This document shows, in pieces, positions 9,091 to 17,967 of a stretch of 64,000 nt of DNA (position 1 is the first letter of the stretch; each line of letters opens with the position of its first letter). The notes under the pieces were generated by a model. It did no database searches, had not been told where the DNA came from, and saw only the letters and a list, made by a program, of their open reading frames with translations. The DNA comes from Deltaproteobacteria bacterium (GTDB lineage: Bacteria > Desulfobacterota > Desulfomonilia > UBA1062), in assembly GCA_015486075.1 (NCBI GenBank), contig WFSG01000048.1, forward strand, positions 1 through 64,000, in the 5' to 3' direction. The translations under genes were made by a program, and so were the position numbers.

Positions 9091-10242
9091 ATGAAGGCAG
9101 ATGATGTAAAAAAGATAGCAGTCATAGGTGCAGGAGATATGGGTAATGGAATTGCTGAGGTTGCCCTGCTTGCCGGCTATGAAGTGGCAATGAGAGATAT
9201 TGAACAGAGGTTCGTAGACAGAGGCGTAGAGACGATAAAGAATAGCTTGGCAAAACTGGTCCAGAAAAACAAGATAACAGAAGATGCAAGTAAAGATGCC
9301 TTATCAAGACTGAGACCTCTAGTGGATCTCGAGGAGGCAGTGAAGGATGCAGATTTCGTCATAGAGGCGGTTCCAGAGATCATGGAGCTCAAGAAGAGTG
9401 TTTTCAAGGATCTTGACAAGATGAGTCCGAAGCAGGCTATATTGGCATCTAATACATCCAACATGAGCATAACCGAGATTGCAAGTGCAACAGGCAGGGA
9501 AGATAAGGTTGTTGGCATGCATTTCTTTAACCCTGCAGTGCTTATGAAACTGGTGGAGGTCATAAAGGGTAAAAAGACATCTGACGAAACAATACAACTT
9601 ACGTATGACATCTCAAAGAAATTTGGAAAGGTACCAGTGATCGTAAAAAAGGATTCCCCTGGTTTCATATACAACAGGGTGAACGCGCCCACTAGTCTAT
9701 TGCTTTCGAAGATAATGGATGCGGGCAGTCCAACACCAGAGGAGTTCGATGCAACATTCAAGGCAGTTATGCCTATGGCACCTTTTGAACTTGCTGACTA
9801 CGTTGGACTTGATGTGGCCTACCATTCCCTCAAGTACTTTTCCGAGGTGCTTTCTCCCGAATACAAGCCATCAAAGGTGCTTGAAGAAAAGCTCAAGAAT
9901 AAGGAGCTAGGCAAAAAGACAGGAAAAGGATTTTACGACTGGTCCTCAGGCAGGCCTACCATTGATACGTCCAAGGGAACAAAAGAATTTGACGTCACCC
10001 ACCTGATTGCATTGCAGGTAAATGAGGCAACGAAGCTTCTGGAAGAGGGAGTTGTGGACGACCCAAAGGTGATTGACCTCGCTATGGCAAATGGTGGTGG
10101 TGCAGGTATTGGTCCATTTACACTTGCGAAGAGTATAGGATATGAAACCCTGGTAAAGAGATGCGAGGAACTGGCAGATAGGTTCAACGTAGAGGTATTT
10201 AGGCCCACAAAGACGATGAGGGCGGGGAAGATAACCGTCTAG
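9091..10242 (+). CDS. 3-hydroxyacyl-CoA dehydrogenase
   Basis: NAD-dependent oxidation of 3-hydroxyacyl-CoA to 3-ketoacyl-CoA. The 383-residue protein begins with a Rossmann motif, IGAGDMGNGIAEVALLAGY, and has the catalytic-histidine segment MHFFNPAVLMKLVEVI near residue 150. Next comes SPGFIYNRV and two C-terminal 3HCDH-type helical segments. That makes it about 100 residues longer than a simple Hbd and similar to the dehydrogenase half of FadB or archaeal enzymes. A GGGAGG ribosome site precedes the ATG. It is co-transcribed with the enoyl-CoA hydratase. No acyl-CoA dehydrogenase lies nearby. Confidence 0.9.
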   Translation: MKADDVKKIAVIGAGDMGNGIAEVALLAGYEVAMRDIEQRFVDRGVETIKNSLAKLVQKNKITEDASKDALSRLRPLVDLEEAVKDADFVIEAVPEIMELKKSVFKDLDKMSPKQAILASNTSNMSITEIASATGREDKVVGMHFFNPAVLMKLVEVIKGKKTSDETIQLTYDISKKFGKVPVIVKKDSPGFIYNRVNAPTSLLLSKIMDAGSPTPEEFDATFKAVMPMAPFELADYVGLDVAYHSLKYFSEVLSPEYKPSKVLEEKLKNKELGKKTGKGFYDWSSGRPTIDTSKGTKEFDVTHLIALQVNEATKLLEEGVVDDPKVIDLAMANGGGAGIGPFTLAKSIGYETLVKRCEELADRFNVEVFRPTKTMRAGKITV

Positions 10243-10286
10243 ACGAGGTTTATACTAAATAGAAAAGACAGCTGATGTGCTCAAGT

Positions 10287-10313
10287 GTGGGGAGCCCTAA
10301 AAGGACTCCCCAC
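10287..10313. terminator. GC-rich hairpin between convergent genes
   Basis: GTGGGGAG (10287-10294) pairs with CTCCCCAC (10306-10313), with further CC/GG pairing next to an A-rich loop, 45 bp beyond the 3-hydroxyacyl-CoA dehydrogenase stop. The stem is strong but there is no T-tract, so intrinsic termination is likely rather than certain. Confidence 0.55.
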
Positions 10314-10407
10314 TAATCTGATCCATAAATTCCGTTTGCATATGCATTTTTTTATTAATATTATTCTGTTTATGGATAAGGTGTAGATAGTTACGGTGAT
10401 GCCTAAC

Positions 10408-10692
10408 CTACTTGGAGAGCCTTGCCCTTAACACGTTTGAAAGTGAGAACGTAATAACGCGCCTTGGCGGTATAATAATCTCCTGACCTGTCTGTGGGTT
10501 GCGGCCTTTCCTTGCAGCCTTGTCTCTTACCTTCCATTTTCCGAAGCCAGAGATGGATACAGGCTCTCCCCGCTCCAACCTGTTCTTTATTATCTCTATA
10601 AAGGTCTCCACTGCATTAGTAGCATCCTTATGAGAAAGCCCGGTACGTAAAGTGACCTCCTCAACTATGCCTGTCTTGGTTAGGGTACTCAT
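10408..10692 (-). CDS. HU/IHF-family DNA-binding protein, IHF-alpha-like
   Basis: Nucleoid protein of 94 residues that bends DNA as a dimer. The beta-arm segment RKGRNPQTGQEIIIPPRRV, with the proline that intercalates into DNA, is intact and is preceded by ISGFGKWKVRDKAARKG. The N-terminal TKTGIVEEVTLRTGLSHKDA matches IHF-alpha better than HU. It is monocistronic, transcribed leftward, with a good upstream ribosome site (AAGGAGG). IHF normally needs a beta subunit, which is not in this window, so a homodimeric HU-like role is equally possible. Confidence 0.88.
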   Translation of the reverse strand: MSTLTKTGIVEEVTLRTGLSHKDATNAVETFIEIIKNRLERGEPVSISGFGKWKVRDKAARKGRNPQTGQEIIIPPRRVITFSLSNVLRARLSK

Positions 10693-10758
10693 AAATACCT
10701 CCTTAATAATTAACTACATAAAGATTAAAAGGCATACCCCTTTATGTCAATACCCTTA

Positions 10759-11097
10759 TCATGGAATAGAGTTATTTTTATTGTTTTCTCTCTTCCCGAG
10801 GTCCCTCACCATAATTACTCTTATATCGTCTATGTCGACTATATTAAGGTCATTATCATCAATGTTGTAAGTTAAACCTGGCAAGTGCACTTTTGATAAT
10901 GCATCTGCAATGTTAACAGGTTCCACTGTAACCCTCCAGCCCCTTGACCTGAAGAATGGAATTACCTTTTTTAGGTCTTCCCACGTAAAACATTCTTCCC
11001 AGTAATCATCCAGAAAGTCGTAGGACTCCATCTTTTCCTTTACTAGCTCGTAACGACCATAAAGGCCCATTGATATGTAGACGTTGTATCTTCTCAT
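10759..11097 (-). CDS. Hypothetical protein, 112 residues
   Basis: I do not recognise a family. The chosen ATG (MRRYNVYISMG) has GAGG eight bases upstream. A 17-codon in-frame extension further upstream lacks a ribosome site. The protein is soluble, rich in Asp, Arg and aromatic residues, with a central WEECFTWEDLKKVIPFFRSRGW stretch and an acidic stretch before the basic, Asn-rich tail. It lies 66 bp upstream of the IHF-like gene on the same strand. There is no signal peptide or membrane segment. Confidence 0.55.
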   Translation of the reverse strand: MRRYNVYISMGLYGRYELVKEKMESYDFLDDYWEECFTWEDLKKVIPFFRSRGWRVTVEPVNIADALSKVHLPGLTYNIDDNDLNIVDIDDIRVIMVRDLGKRENNKNNSIP

Positions 11098-11306
11098 GTG
11101 CTTAACCTCTGAGCATTCTATCGTCAGGATAAGGATAACCCTTAACAAGCCGAAGCGGAAATTCGTGATTTTTCATAGGAAAAGCCTTTAATATAAATGG
11201 CATGCAAGTGGTTTATCAATAAGCATACGCTCTTTGTGAAATGACTATGCCTAGCTTTATTTTGGCATGGAACCGGTCTAGATAAAAATGGTAATATGGA
11301 TTTACC

Positions 11307-11972
11307 ATGATGCATGCCTGGGACCTATCTCCTCGCGATGCCATTGAAATGCAGAGGCGTATAGCAAAGGAAGTAGTCGTATATGGGGGCACTATTCATC
11401 CAGAGACCGTGGCAGGTGTTGACGTCTCATATGCTAGTAAGGGTAGGCTTGCCGTATGCTGCATAACGGTTTTCTCATTTCCTGACATGGACTTTATCAA
11501 CTCTGTTCACTCTATCATGGAAGTCAGGTTTCCCTATATACCTGGTCTGCTTACCTTCAGGGAGGGACCATCAGTTCTAGACGCCTTTGAAAGGCTGGAT
11601 TTTATCCCAGACGTGTTTATCTTTGATGGCCAGGGAATAGCCCATCCCAGGGGGGTGGGTATTGCTTCCCACATGGGGGTTTACCTAGGCATAAGGTCTA
11701 TAGGTTGCGCCAAGTCACACTTGTTTGGCGATTACAAGATCCCTGGGCCAAGGAAGGGAGATATGTCTGCTCTTGTACATAAGGGTGATGTGATAGGTAC
11801 GGTGCTTAGGACAAGGGATAATACCAGGCCTGTATTCATATCGCCTGGTCATATGATTGACATAATTGACTCAACCAGAATAGCCCTTGAGTGTGCAACC
11901 AAGTACAGACTACCTGAACCTGTACGCCAGGCACATATAATGAGCAGGAAACTTATTGAACAGCTTACCTGA
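11307..11972 (+). CDS. nfi: Endonuclease V (deoxyinosine 3'-endonuclease)
   Basis: Cleaves DNA next to deoxyinosine and starts repair of deaminated adenine. Length 221 residues is normal. The metal-binding acidic motifs are visible: AGVDVSY near residue 38, FREGPSVLDAF near residue 85 and FDGQGIAHPRGVG near residue 110, followed by the family's SHLFGDYKIPGPRKG region. The ribosome site is weak, and ATG 11307 or ATG 11310 could both serve. Its 3' end overlaps the convergent radical SAM activase by 8 bp. Confidence 0.88.
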   Translation: MMHAWDLSPRDAIEMQRRIAKEVVVYGGTIHPETVAGVDVSYASKGRLAVCCITVFSFPDMDFINSVHSIMEVRFPYIPGLLTFREGPSVLDAFERLDFIPDVFIFDGQGIAHPRGVGIASHMGVYLGIRSIGCAKSHLFGDYKIPGPRKGDMSALVHKGDVIGTVLRTRDNTRPVFISPGHMIDIIDSTRIALECATKYRLPEPVRQAHIMSRKLIEQLT

Positions 11973-12654
11973 CCATGCAGGCCTCGACCAACCTGGATAG
12001 CCTTGATTTTAAATCATCAAGCTCAGTATCGCTGTATGTCTCCATGCCGAGGTAGGCCTTGTCCAAAGTCTTTGAAGGTACAAATTTCTGTAAGATATAA
12101 AGCCTGGCTCCCCTTATGGTCTCTCCTATTTTCATGATGTCATTTGGAGTGAGAAGTTCCTTTACAATGGTTGTCCTGAACTCGTAGCTAGGGCAGGCTT
12201 CTTTTATGAGCCTTATGCTCTTTTCTATTGCGTCTGTATCCACTTTAACACCCGCAACCTGGCTATACTTATCAAGTGGGGCCTTTATATCCATTGCGAT
12301 ATAGTCCACTAGGCCCCTGTCTAGGCAGGCCTCAACAACATCAGGCATGGAACCATTTGTGTCAAGTTTCACTAGGAACCCCGCGTCCTTGATGTCCTTT
12401 ATGAAAAGAATCAGATCTTTTTGCAAGCAGGGTTCCCCTCCTGTTATCACGCATGCATCAAGTTTACCCTTGCGCTTTTCAAAGAAATCTAGGATCTCTC
12501 CCGTTTTCATAGGTTCTGTAAAAAGCTCTGGGTCTACTAGCTCAGGATTGTGGCAATAGGGGCACCTGAAGTTACAACCCTGTGTAAATACAATCGCAGA
12601 TATCTTGCCTGGGTAATCGATAAGAGATGTCCTTTGCATATAAGCAATACGCAT
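11965..12654 (-). CDS. Anaerobic ribonucleotide reductase activating protein-like radical SAM enzyme
   Basis: Glycyl-radical-enzyme activase of the NrdG2 type, about 229 residues. The radical SAM motif CNFRCPYC, in the family context FTQGCNFRCPYCHNPEL, lies near residue 25. It is preceded by SLIDYPGK, which is highly typical of the group. GGEPCLQKD follows near residue 68. I start it at MRIAYMQRTS (ATG complementary to 12652-12654) because GAGG precedes that codon. A longer in-frame extension to 12693 lacks support. No nrdD lies nearby, so the target glycyl-radical enzyme is not shown by context. Confidence 0.85.
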   Translation of the reverse strand: MRIAYMQRTSLIDYPGKISAIVFTQGCNFRCPYCHNPELVDPELFTEPMKTGEILDFFEKRKGKLDACVITGGEPCLQKDLILFIKDIKDAGFLVKLDTNGSMPDVVEACLDRGLVDYIAMDIKAPLDKYSQVAGVKVDTDAIEKSIRLIKEACPSYEFRTTIVKELLTPNDIMKIGETIRGARLYILQKFVPSKTLDKAYLGMETYSDTELDDLKSRLSRLVEACMVR

Positions 12655-12726
12655 TCGTTTATACCTCTTAAGTGTTAAACAGGTTTTATACACCGAATAA
12701 CATCTCTGTCAGGTTCTTGCAAAACA

Positions 12727-12767
12727 AAAGTTTTTTGTAAATTGCAAATTACAAAATATAAAACTTT
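12727..12767. repeat. Nested inverted repeat upstream of acetate-CoA ligase
   Basis: An outer pair, AAAGTTTT (12727-12734) and AAAACTTT (12760-12767), encloses an inner pair, TTTTGTAA (12733-12740) and TTACAAAA (12749-12756), separated by 8 bp. It is about 90 bp before the ligase start in an AT-rich gap. The symmetry suggests an operator or a pair of regulator half-sites. No regulator is identified. Confidence 0.4.
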
Positions 12768-12855
12768 CTAGACTTGAGCTATAGTCTTAATCTATACTAA
12801 CTGACCGAATAAAAAATATTAGCTACCTTGTGGTAGGCTTGATGGAGGGTTTGGA

Positions 12856-15000
12856 ATGCATGGAAATCCCCTAAATCGTATTATGGAGCCGTCATCCATT
12901 GCAATAGTAGGTGCAAGCAACCATTTAGATAAAATGGGTACAATACAGTACATTAATCTTATAAATAGCGGATTCCCGGGTGAAGTCATGCCTGTACATC
13001 CAACAGAGAAAGAGGTGTTTGGTAAAAAGGCATATGCAAGGATAAGCGATCTTGACCATGCTCCTGATCTGGCCGTTTTGGTGGTACCCACGCCGCTTGT
13101 TCCAGAAATGCTGGAGGATTTTGGGAAACTTGGCACACGCTACGCCGTTATAGTTACCGCAGGTTTTAAAGAAACAGGGGATAGCGGCAGGGAACTTGAG
13201 CATAAAATAATAGATATCGCTTCCCGCTATGGAATGCGTTTCCTTGGGCCTAACTGTCTTGGCATAATAAACACAGAGCTTCCACTCAATATAACAGTCA
13301 TGCCTCTTAAGAGGCTAAACGGAAAGTTAGGACTTGCCTCCCAGAGCGGTACTTATGTTGCACAAACGCTTTCCTATCTTTACAATAAAGGCGTGGTGTT
13401 TAGCAAGGCTATAAGCGTGGGTAACGAGGCCAATATAGACGTGGTAGATTGTCTCGAATACCTGGGGAAGGACAAGTCCACGAAGGCCATTGCCTTGTAT
13501 CTGGAGTGCATACGCAGGCCCAAGAAATTCCTGGAGGTGGCAAGGAACATAGATAAACCTATCGTTGCTCAGTACGTGGGGGGTACCCAATCAGGAGCCC
13601 GGTCTGGCTCAAGCCATACAGGGGCAATGGCTGGTCCAGATTATGTATACAATGGTTTGTTCGAACAGGCAGGAGTCATCCGGGTTGACACCATTGAGGA
13701 ACTATACACAATAGGGTGGACCCTTGCGTGCCAGCCGCCTTTGAAGGGCAAGAGGATAGGTATACTTACCAACTCAGGTGGTCCTGGAACAGCCATAGCA
13801 AATGCATGTGACAAGTACGGTCTTGAGGTGCCAGAGATATCCGAGAAGGCCCAGGAAAAGATAAGGGAATACATAGCACCACATGCAAGTGCAAGAAACC
13901 CGGTCGACCTCACGTTTCACATAGACATGAAGCCCATGACCCGTTACATACCGGAGATACTGCTTTCGATGGATGAAGTAGATGGACTCATAGTACATGG
14001 GATAATAGATACGGGTTTTTTCTCTTATATGATGCCAGTATTGGAGAATATACTAGATGCCAAGCCTGAAGATATACTCAAGTCCATGGAACTGAAACTG
14101 GATCGTCTCGTAGAGATGCCACAGAAATACGGGAAGCCAATAGTAATATCGACATTCTTCGGAAGGGAAGACCATTGCACCAGGACTTTTCACGACTCCT
14201 GCATACCAACGTTTGACTCGCCCGAGAAGACTGCAAAAGCCATGTATGCATTGTACAGGTATGCAAATGAAAGGCATGGACCAATGGCCATGCCAAAGGA
14301 CGATTACCCGCCACCTGAAGAAGCCAAGAACATAATGCAGTCCATTATGAAATCAGATGGTGCCAACCAAGTGGCCTTGGACGAATTCACAGCAAAGAGG
14401 ATATTGAGAAGCTATGGTATACCCACCACGCATGAGGTGCTCGTTAATAGCTTGAATGATGCACTTAATGCGGCACAATCCATCGGCTATCCTGTGGTTT
14501 TGAAGGCATGTTCTCCAGAGATCCAGCATAAGACAGAAAAGGGCGTTGTACACGTTAACATCATGGATGAGCATATTCTGAAGGACGCGTTTTCTGACAT
14601 AAGGGACAAGGCCCCGGGAACAAACGTACTAGTCTCGGAGATGGTAAGGGGGGAGAGAGAGTTAATGGCCGGGGTCACGTATTTCCCAGGATTCCCACCG
14701 TGTGTCATGTTCGGGCTTGGCGGTATATTCACGGAGGCACTCAAGGACAATGCATTCCGCGTTGCGCCCCTGAGCAAAGATGATGCCCATTCCATGTTGA
14801 CATCTATCTCGGCGAGTAATATTCTTGGTTCTTACAGGGGAATGGAACCTGTTGACCGTGAAGCCCTTGCATCCATCCTGGTGAAATTGGGCTATGTTGC
14901 ACTTCACTTTCCTCAGGTAAAGGAGATTGACCTGAATCCCATAATCATAAGGGGAAAGAGCCCTGTTGTTGTTGATGCACTTTTTATTGTGGAGGTTTGA
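12856..15000 (+). CDS. Acetate-CoA ligase (ADP-forming), fused alpha-beta
   Basis: Converts acyl-CoA, ADP and phosphate to the free acid, CoA and ATP, giving substrate-level ATP from acetyl-CoA or arylacetyl-CoA. The 714-residue chain holds a CoA-binding Rossmann domain (IAIVGASNHLDKMG), two succinyl-CoA-ligase-like domains with the phosphohistidine region SGSSHTGAMAG near residue 255, and a C-terminal ATP-grasp domain from about residue 500 (VLKACSPEIQHKTEKGVV). It is therefore the fused form, not the split archaeal form. The short cysteine-motif gene follows after one base. In this setting it could also recycle acyl-CoA from the beta-oxidation or aryl-CoA genes; substrate range is not visible. 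Confidence 0.9.
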   Translation: MHGNPLNRIMEPSSIAIVGASNHLDKMGTIQYINLINSGFPGEVMPVHPTEKEVFGKKAYARISDLDHAPDLAVLVVPTPLVPEMLEDFGKLGTRYAVIVTAGFKETGDSGRELEHKIIDIASRYGMRFLGPNCLGIINTELPLNITVMPLKRLNGKLGLASQSGTYVAQTLSYLYNKGVVFSKAISVGNEANIDVVDCLEYLGKDKSTKAIALYLECIRRPKKFLEVARNIDKPIVAQYVGGTQSGARSGSSHTGAMAGPDYVYNGLFEQAGVIRVDTIEELYTIGWTLACQPPLKGKRIGILTNSGGPGTAIANACDKYGLEVPEISEKAQEKIREYIAPHASARNPVDLTFHIDMKPMTRYIPEILLSMDEVDGLIVHGIIDTGFFSYMMPVLENILDAKPEDILKSMELKLDRLVEMPQKYGKPIVISTFFGREDHCTRTFHDSCIPTFDSPEKTAKAMYALYRYANERHGPMAMPKDDYPPPEEAKNIMQSIMKSDGANQVALDEFTAKRILRSYGIPTTHEVLVNSLNDALNAAQSIGYPVVLKACSPEIQHKTEKGVVHVNIMDEHILKDAFSDIRDKAPGTNVLVSEMVRGERELMAGVTYFPGFPPCVMFGLGGIFTEALKDNAFRVAPLSKDDAHSMLTSISASNILGSYRGMEPVDREALASILVKLGYVALHFPQVKEIDLNPIIIRGKSPVVVDALFIVEV

Positions 15001-15001
15001 G

Positions 15002-15403
15002 ATGGGCGAGGACGATAAGATAATGGAGATGTTAAACGCATATCCTGAAGACGGCAGAATACCATGCGCGGTTGCACATTACATCGCTGCCCTACTATCT
15101 GTTACACCCATAAGGGTAGCAAAGGTGATAAACCAGATGGGCCTGAAGATTTACCAGTGTCAGCTTGGGCTTTTCGGCTACGGTAGAAAAGGGGTGTCGA
15201 GTTACAAGGTCATTGGCAGGGATGTGGAGGTGCCACCTGTATTCAAAGAGATATTGGAGAAAGAAACATGTGGGGAACAGGTTGTTTCATGTGAATTGCT
15301 TTGGGAAATTGCCGAGCAAACAGGTGTAACCCGTTTTGAAGCCGGTAATGCAGCAGATGCCTATGGGTATAAGATAACCCCTTGCCAGTTAGGTTGTTTC
15401 TAG
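15002..15403 (+). CDS. Unrecognised protein with duplicated Cys...CQLG motif
   Basis: A 134-residue protein I cannot assign. It contains two similar halves. Residues ~17-54 begin IPCAVAHYIAALLSVTPIRV and end GLKIYQCQLGLF. Residues ~96-134 begin VSCELLWEIAEQTGVTRFEA and end GYKITPCQLGCF. Each half thus has a cysteine, an amphipathic helix pair and a terminal CQLG[LC]F. The helix-turn-helix-like spacing suggests a duplicated winged-helix or small cysteine-coordinated domain; metal or Fe-S binding is only a possibility. The ATG is one base after the acetate-CoA ligase stop, so the two are translationally coupled. There is no signal peptide. Confidence 0.7.
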   Translation: MGEDDKIMEMLNAYPEDGRIPCAVAHYIAALLSVTPIRVAKVINQMGLKIYQCQLGLFGYGRKGVSSYKVIGRDVEVPPVFKEILEKETCGEQVVSCELLWEIAEQTGVTRFEAGNAADAYGYKITPCQLGCF

Positions 15404-15445
15404 ATATGGATAAATCTTTACAGTAAGATTTCCGATGTGCATATA

Positions 15446-16333
15446 ATGGCCCATTTAGAGATACCGTTGCAGCAGATATACAACGATGAAGACATAAGGA
15501 AGGCATACGAGAAGGTCCACGATCATATAAGAACAGGTCGTATAATATCGAGATATTCCATCAACACCAGGGATATAAGGAGCATTGCACTCTCAGGGCT
15601 TGACCTTTCATGGGTGAGAAAGGTGCTGGACCTTGGATGTGGATATGGTTTCTTTATAAAGGGACTTAAAGGCCTTTTGAGAGAAGATGCTGTCATTACG
15701 GGTATTGACACAGTGGAGGCCAACAGGAAGCCCTTTCTTTCCACTCTAAACGAGATAGGATATGAAGGGGGATTCATACGCGGTTCTGCAGACCTGGTAA
15801 GGGACATGGATCAGGGTATCTATGACCTGGTGATAGCAAGTTACTCAATATATTTTTTTCCACACGTGCTTCCGTACGTTGCAAGGATCCTTAGGCCTGA
15901 AGGGTTATTCATAGTTGTTACACACAGTAGGTTTTCGCTGAGGGAAGCAGTGGACATGATACCGGAAGTTATGCAAAGTATAGGCCTTACACCCCCCAAA
16001 AGGCTCAGCATAAAAGATCTCTTTGATGTCTTTCCCCTCGAGGATGGTGAGCAATTGCTCAGGCGTTTCTTTGATGTTGTAAAGAAGATTGTGTTTAACA
16101 ATACACTTGTGTTTCCAAGTAAAGGCGTTGATGACTGTATTTATTACCTTTCTTGCAAACTACCTCTACTTCTAAAAGATGTTATAGCTAAGCACCCGCA
16201 GAAGACAGGCGAAGTACTTCAGCATATAGAGATGCGTGTAAGGGAATACGCTGAGACAAAGGGTGATTTCAGGATAGCCAAGGACGATGGCATATTCCAA
16301 TGCCTCAGGCCTAAGCTGCCTCTCCCGTATTAA
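15446..16333 (+). CDS. Class I SAM-dependent methyltransferase
   Basis: A 295-residue cytosolic protein with the SAM-binding motif I, VLDLGCGYGFF, near residue 65 and the motif IV region YDLVIASYSIYFFPHV near residue 130, as in the Methyltransf_11/25 group. I use ATG 15446; a GTG nine bases upstream is also in frame. The C-terminal ~120 residues (from about IPEVMQSIGL) are less typical and may hold the substrate-specific part. It sits between the cysteine-motif gene and the Nudix gene, 8 bp before the latter. Substrate unknown. Confidence 0.8.
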   Translation: MAHLEIPLQQIYNDEDIRKAYEKVHDHIRTGRIISRYSINTRDIRSIALSGLDLSWVRKVLDLGCGYGFFIKGLKGLLREDAVITGIDTVEANRKPFLSTLNEIGYEGGFIRGSADLVRDMDQGIYDLVIASYSIYFFPHVLPYVARILRPEGLFIVVTHSRFSLREAVDMIPEVMQSIGLTPPKRLSIKDLFDVFPLEDGEQLLRRFFDVVKKIVFNNTLVFPSKGVDDCIYYLSCKLPLLLKDVIAKHPQKTGEVLQHIEMRVREYAETKGDFRIAKDDGIFQCLRPKLPLPY

Positions 16334-16341
16334 AGGTTTAT

Positions 16342-17364
16342 ATGCATAAGAAGAAAAAATTTTGTGCCTACTGCGGTAAGCCACTGATAAGCACGCAGAT
16401 AGAGGGCAAGGTACGTGAATACTGTACACATTGTGATGTCGTATTCTACGAGAATCCTTTGCCGGTGTCCAGTTCCGTCGTTGTTAACGATAAAAGGGAG
16501 GTGCTCCTTGTAAAGAGGAGAAATGAGCCTTATAAAGGCATGTGGTGCCTGCCCATTGGTTTTGCCGAGACAGGTGAGGATATACGTGAGGCTGCCTTGA
16601 GGGAATTAAAGGAGGAAGCCGGTATAGAGGGCGAGATAGTTAGGCTCATTGACGTGGATACCGTTGATAATTACTACTATGGCAGCCTAGCCATAGTTAC
16701 GTACGAGGTAAGGGCTGTAGGCGGTGTTCTAAGACCGGGGGATGATGCAGCGGAGGCGAGATACTTTCCCATACTTGACCACCCGCCTCTTGCATGGACC
16801 TCAAACGAGAAGGCCATAGGTATATACTTAGATTTTTACAGGGATACATGGGCCATGCTTGATTCCTTCAAACAATTGTCTCCAGAATTGAGTTCTGGGG
16901 AGATATTGCTTGATTCCAGGAAAAAGATAAGCCAGAGGTCATTTCTCTCGAATATCCTTGTAAAGATAATCGAGAGAGATTTTGAACAGATCTCTGAGAA
17001 ATGGCTAGGTGAAGTGGGAAAGAACATACCCTCCTTGAAGGATCACCTAGATGTGCTGGAAAGGATAAACACCGATATACTGAGGAACATACAGCTGTGG
17101 CTAAAGGGCTACAGGAAGAAAATAGAGCTTTCCCCTTTCCTGGATGCTGGCTCGGAGCTAGGCAAGAGAAGGGTATTTCTTCCCGATGTATTGAATGCCA
17201 TGGCATTGAGCAGGAAGTCTATATGGATTCACGTATTGGGGCAAAACATCCTCTTGTCTCCACTCGAGATATACACTACCCTAGAGCTCAACAATAGGAT
17301 AATTCTGTTCTATGACAAGGTGGTCTATTCCCTTAGCTTTGGATACATGGGACAATCCTTTTAA
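16342..17364 (+). CDS. Nudix hydrolase with zinc ribbon and long helical C-terminal domain
   Basis: Residues 1-35 form a zinc-ribbon-like segment (CAYCGKP...CTHCD), followed by a Nudix domain. Its Nudix box, GFAETGEDIREAALRELKEEAGI, fits GX5EX7REUXEEXGU exactly. That N-terminal arrangement resembles NudC/ADP-ribose pyrophosphatase relatives. Unusually, about 170 further residues follow, mostly helical (IIERDFEQISEKWLGEVGKN onward), reminiscent of the RsbRD-type globin-like sensor fold seen in stress regulators. The fusion suggests hydrolysis of a nucleotide-linked signal coupled to sensing, which is inference. At 340 residues it is about twice a simple Nudix protein. Confidence 0.8.
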   Translation: MHKKKKFCAYCGKPLISTQIEGKVREYCTHCDVVFYENPLPVSSSVVVNDKREVLLVKRRNEPYKGMWCLPIGFAETGEDIREAALRELKEEAGIEGEIVRLIDVDTVDNYYYGSLAIVTYEVRAVGGVLRPGDDAAEARYFPILDHPPLAWTSNEKAIGIYLDFYRDTWAMLDSFKQLSPELSSGEILLDSRKKISQRSFLSNILVKIIERDFEQISEKWLGEVGKNIPSLKDHLDVLERINTDILRNIQLWLKGYRKKIELSPFLDAGSELGKRRVFLPDVLNAMALSRKSIWIHVLGQNILLSPLEIYTTLELNNRIILFYDKVVYSLSFGYMGQSF

Positions 17365-17373
17365 GATTTTGGA

Positions 17374-17943
17374 TTATTTCTTTAGACCATTGTTTTCTTC
17401 CACCATGACCGTCAGAGGATGTGCGATAATAGCGATAAACGCGCATTTAAGCATGTCACCAGGCAGAAATATCAGCATTCCTGCTTTTATGCTGAACATG
17501 ACGGAATCGGGTCTCTGAACTATGTATCTAAGGTAAAGGGCAAGGTACGGCATGCCAACGAGGTATATAACAAAGGTCCCGATTAGGCAGGCAATGAACA
17601 CATGGATCTTGCTATATGCCTTTCTTTTGAGATAAAGGCCGACTCCATAGGGAGCACAAATAAAACCGAGCAAGAAACCAAAAGAGGGTCTCATGACATA
17701 GGCAATGCTTCCCCCACCCGAGAACACCGGGAGTCCAAGGAGGCCTGAGATAACGTAGACAGACTGGCTAATGGCACCATCTCTTGGTCCAAGGATTACT
17801 CCTGCAAGGAGCACAAAGAAAGACTGAAGGGTAACCGGTACAGGTGCTAGGGGTATCTTTACCATAGAACCGGCTGCTGTGAGGGCTGCAAAAAGCGCTA
17901 TAACTGCTATCCTTCTTGTTTGCATGGTAAGTCTAGCTAACAC
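17374..17943 (-). CDS. bioY: Biotin transporter BioY (ECF S component)
   Basis: Integral membrane substrate-binding subunit of an energy-coupling-factor biotin transporter, 189 residues with about six hydrophobic segments. Family signatures include PLAPVPVTLQSFFVLLAG near residue 32, LGPRDGAISQSVYVISGLLGLPVF and GGSIAYVMRPSFGFLLGF. A GTG start with AAGG upstream is used; ATG 17925 (MQTRR) is the alternative. No ecfA or ecfT genes lie near, so it must share a distant ECF module or act alone. A 12-bp palindrome lies upstream. Confidence 0.92.
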   Translation of the reverse strand: MLARLTMQTRRIAVIALFAALTAAGSMVKIPLAPVPVTLQSFFVLLAGVILGPRDGAISQSVYVISGLLGLPVFSGGGSIAYVMRPSFGFLLGFICAPYGVGLYLKRKAYSKIHVFIACLIGTFVIYLVGMPYLALYLRYIVQRPDSVMFSIKAGMLIFLPGDMLKCAFIAIIAHPLTVMVEENNGLKK

Positions 17944-17967
17944 ATTACACCTTAGAGGTAAATTTTA

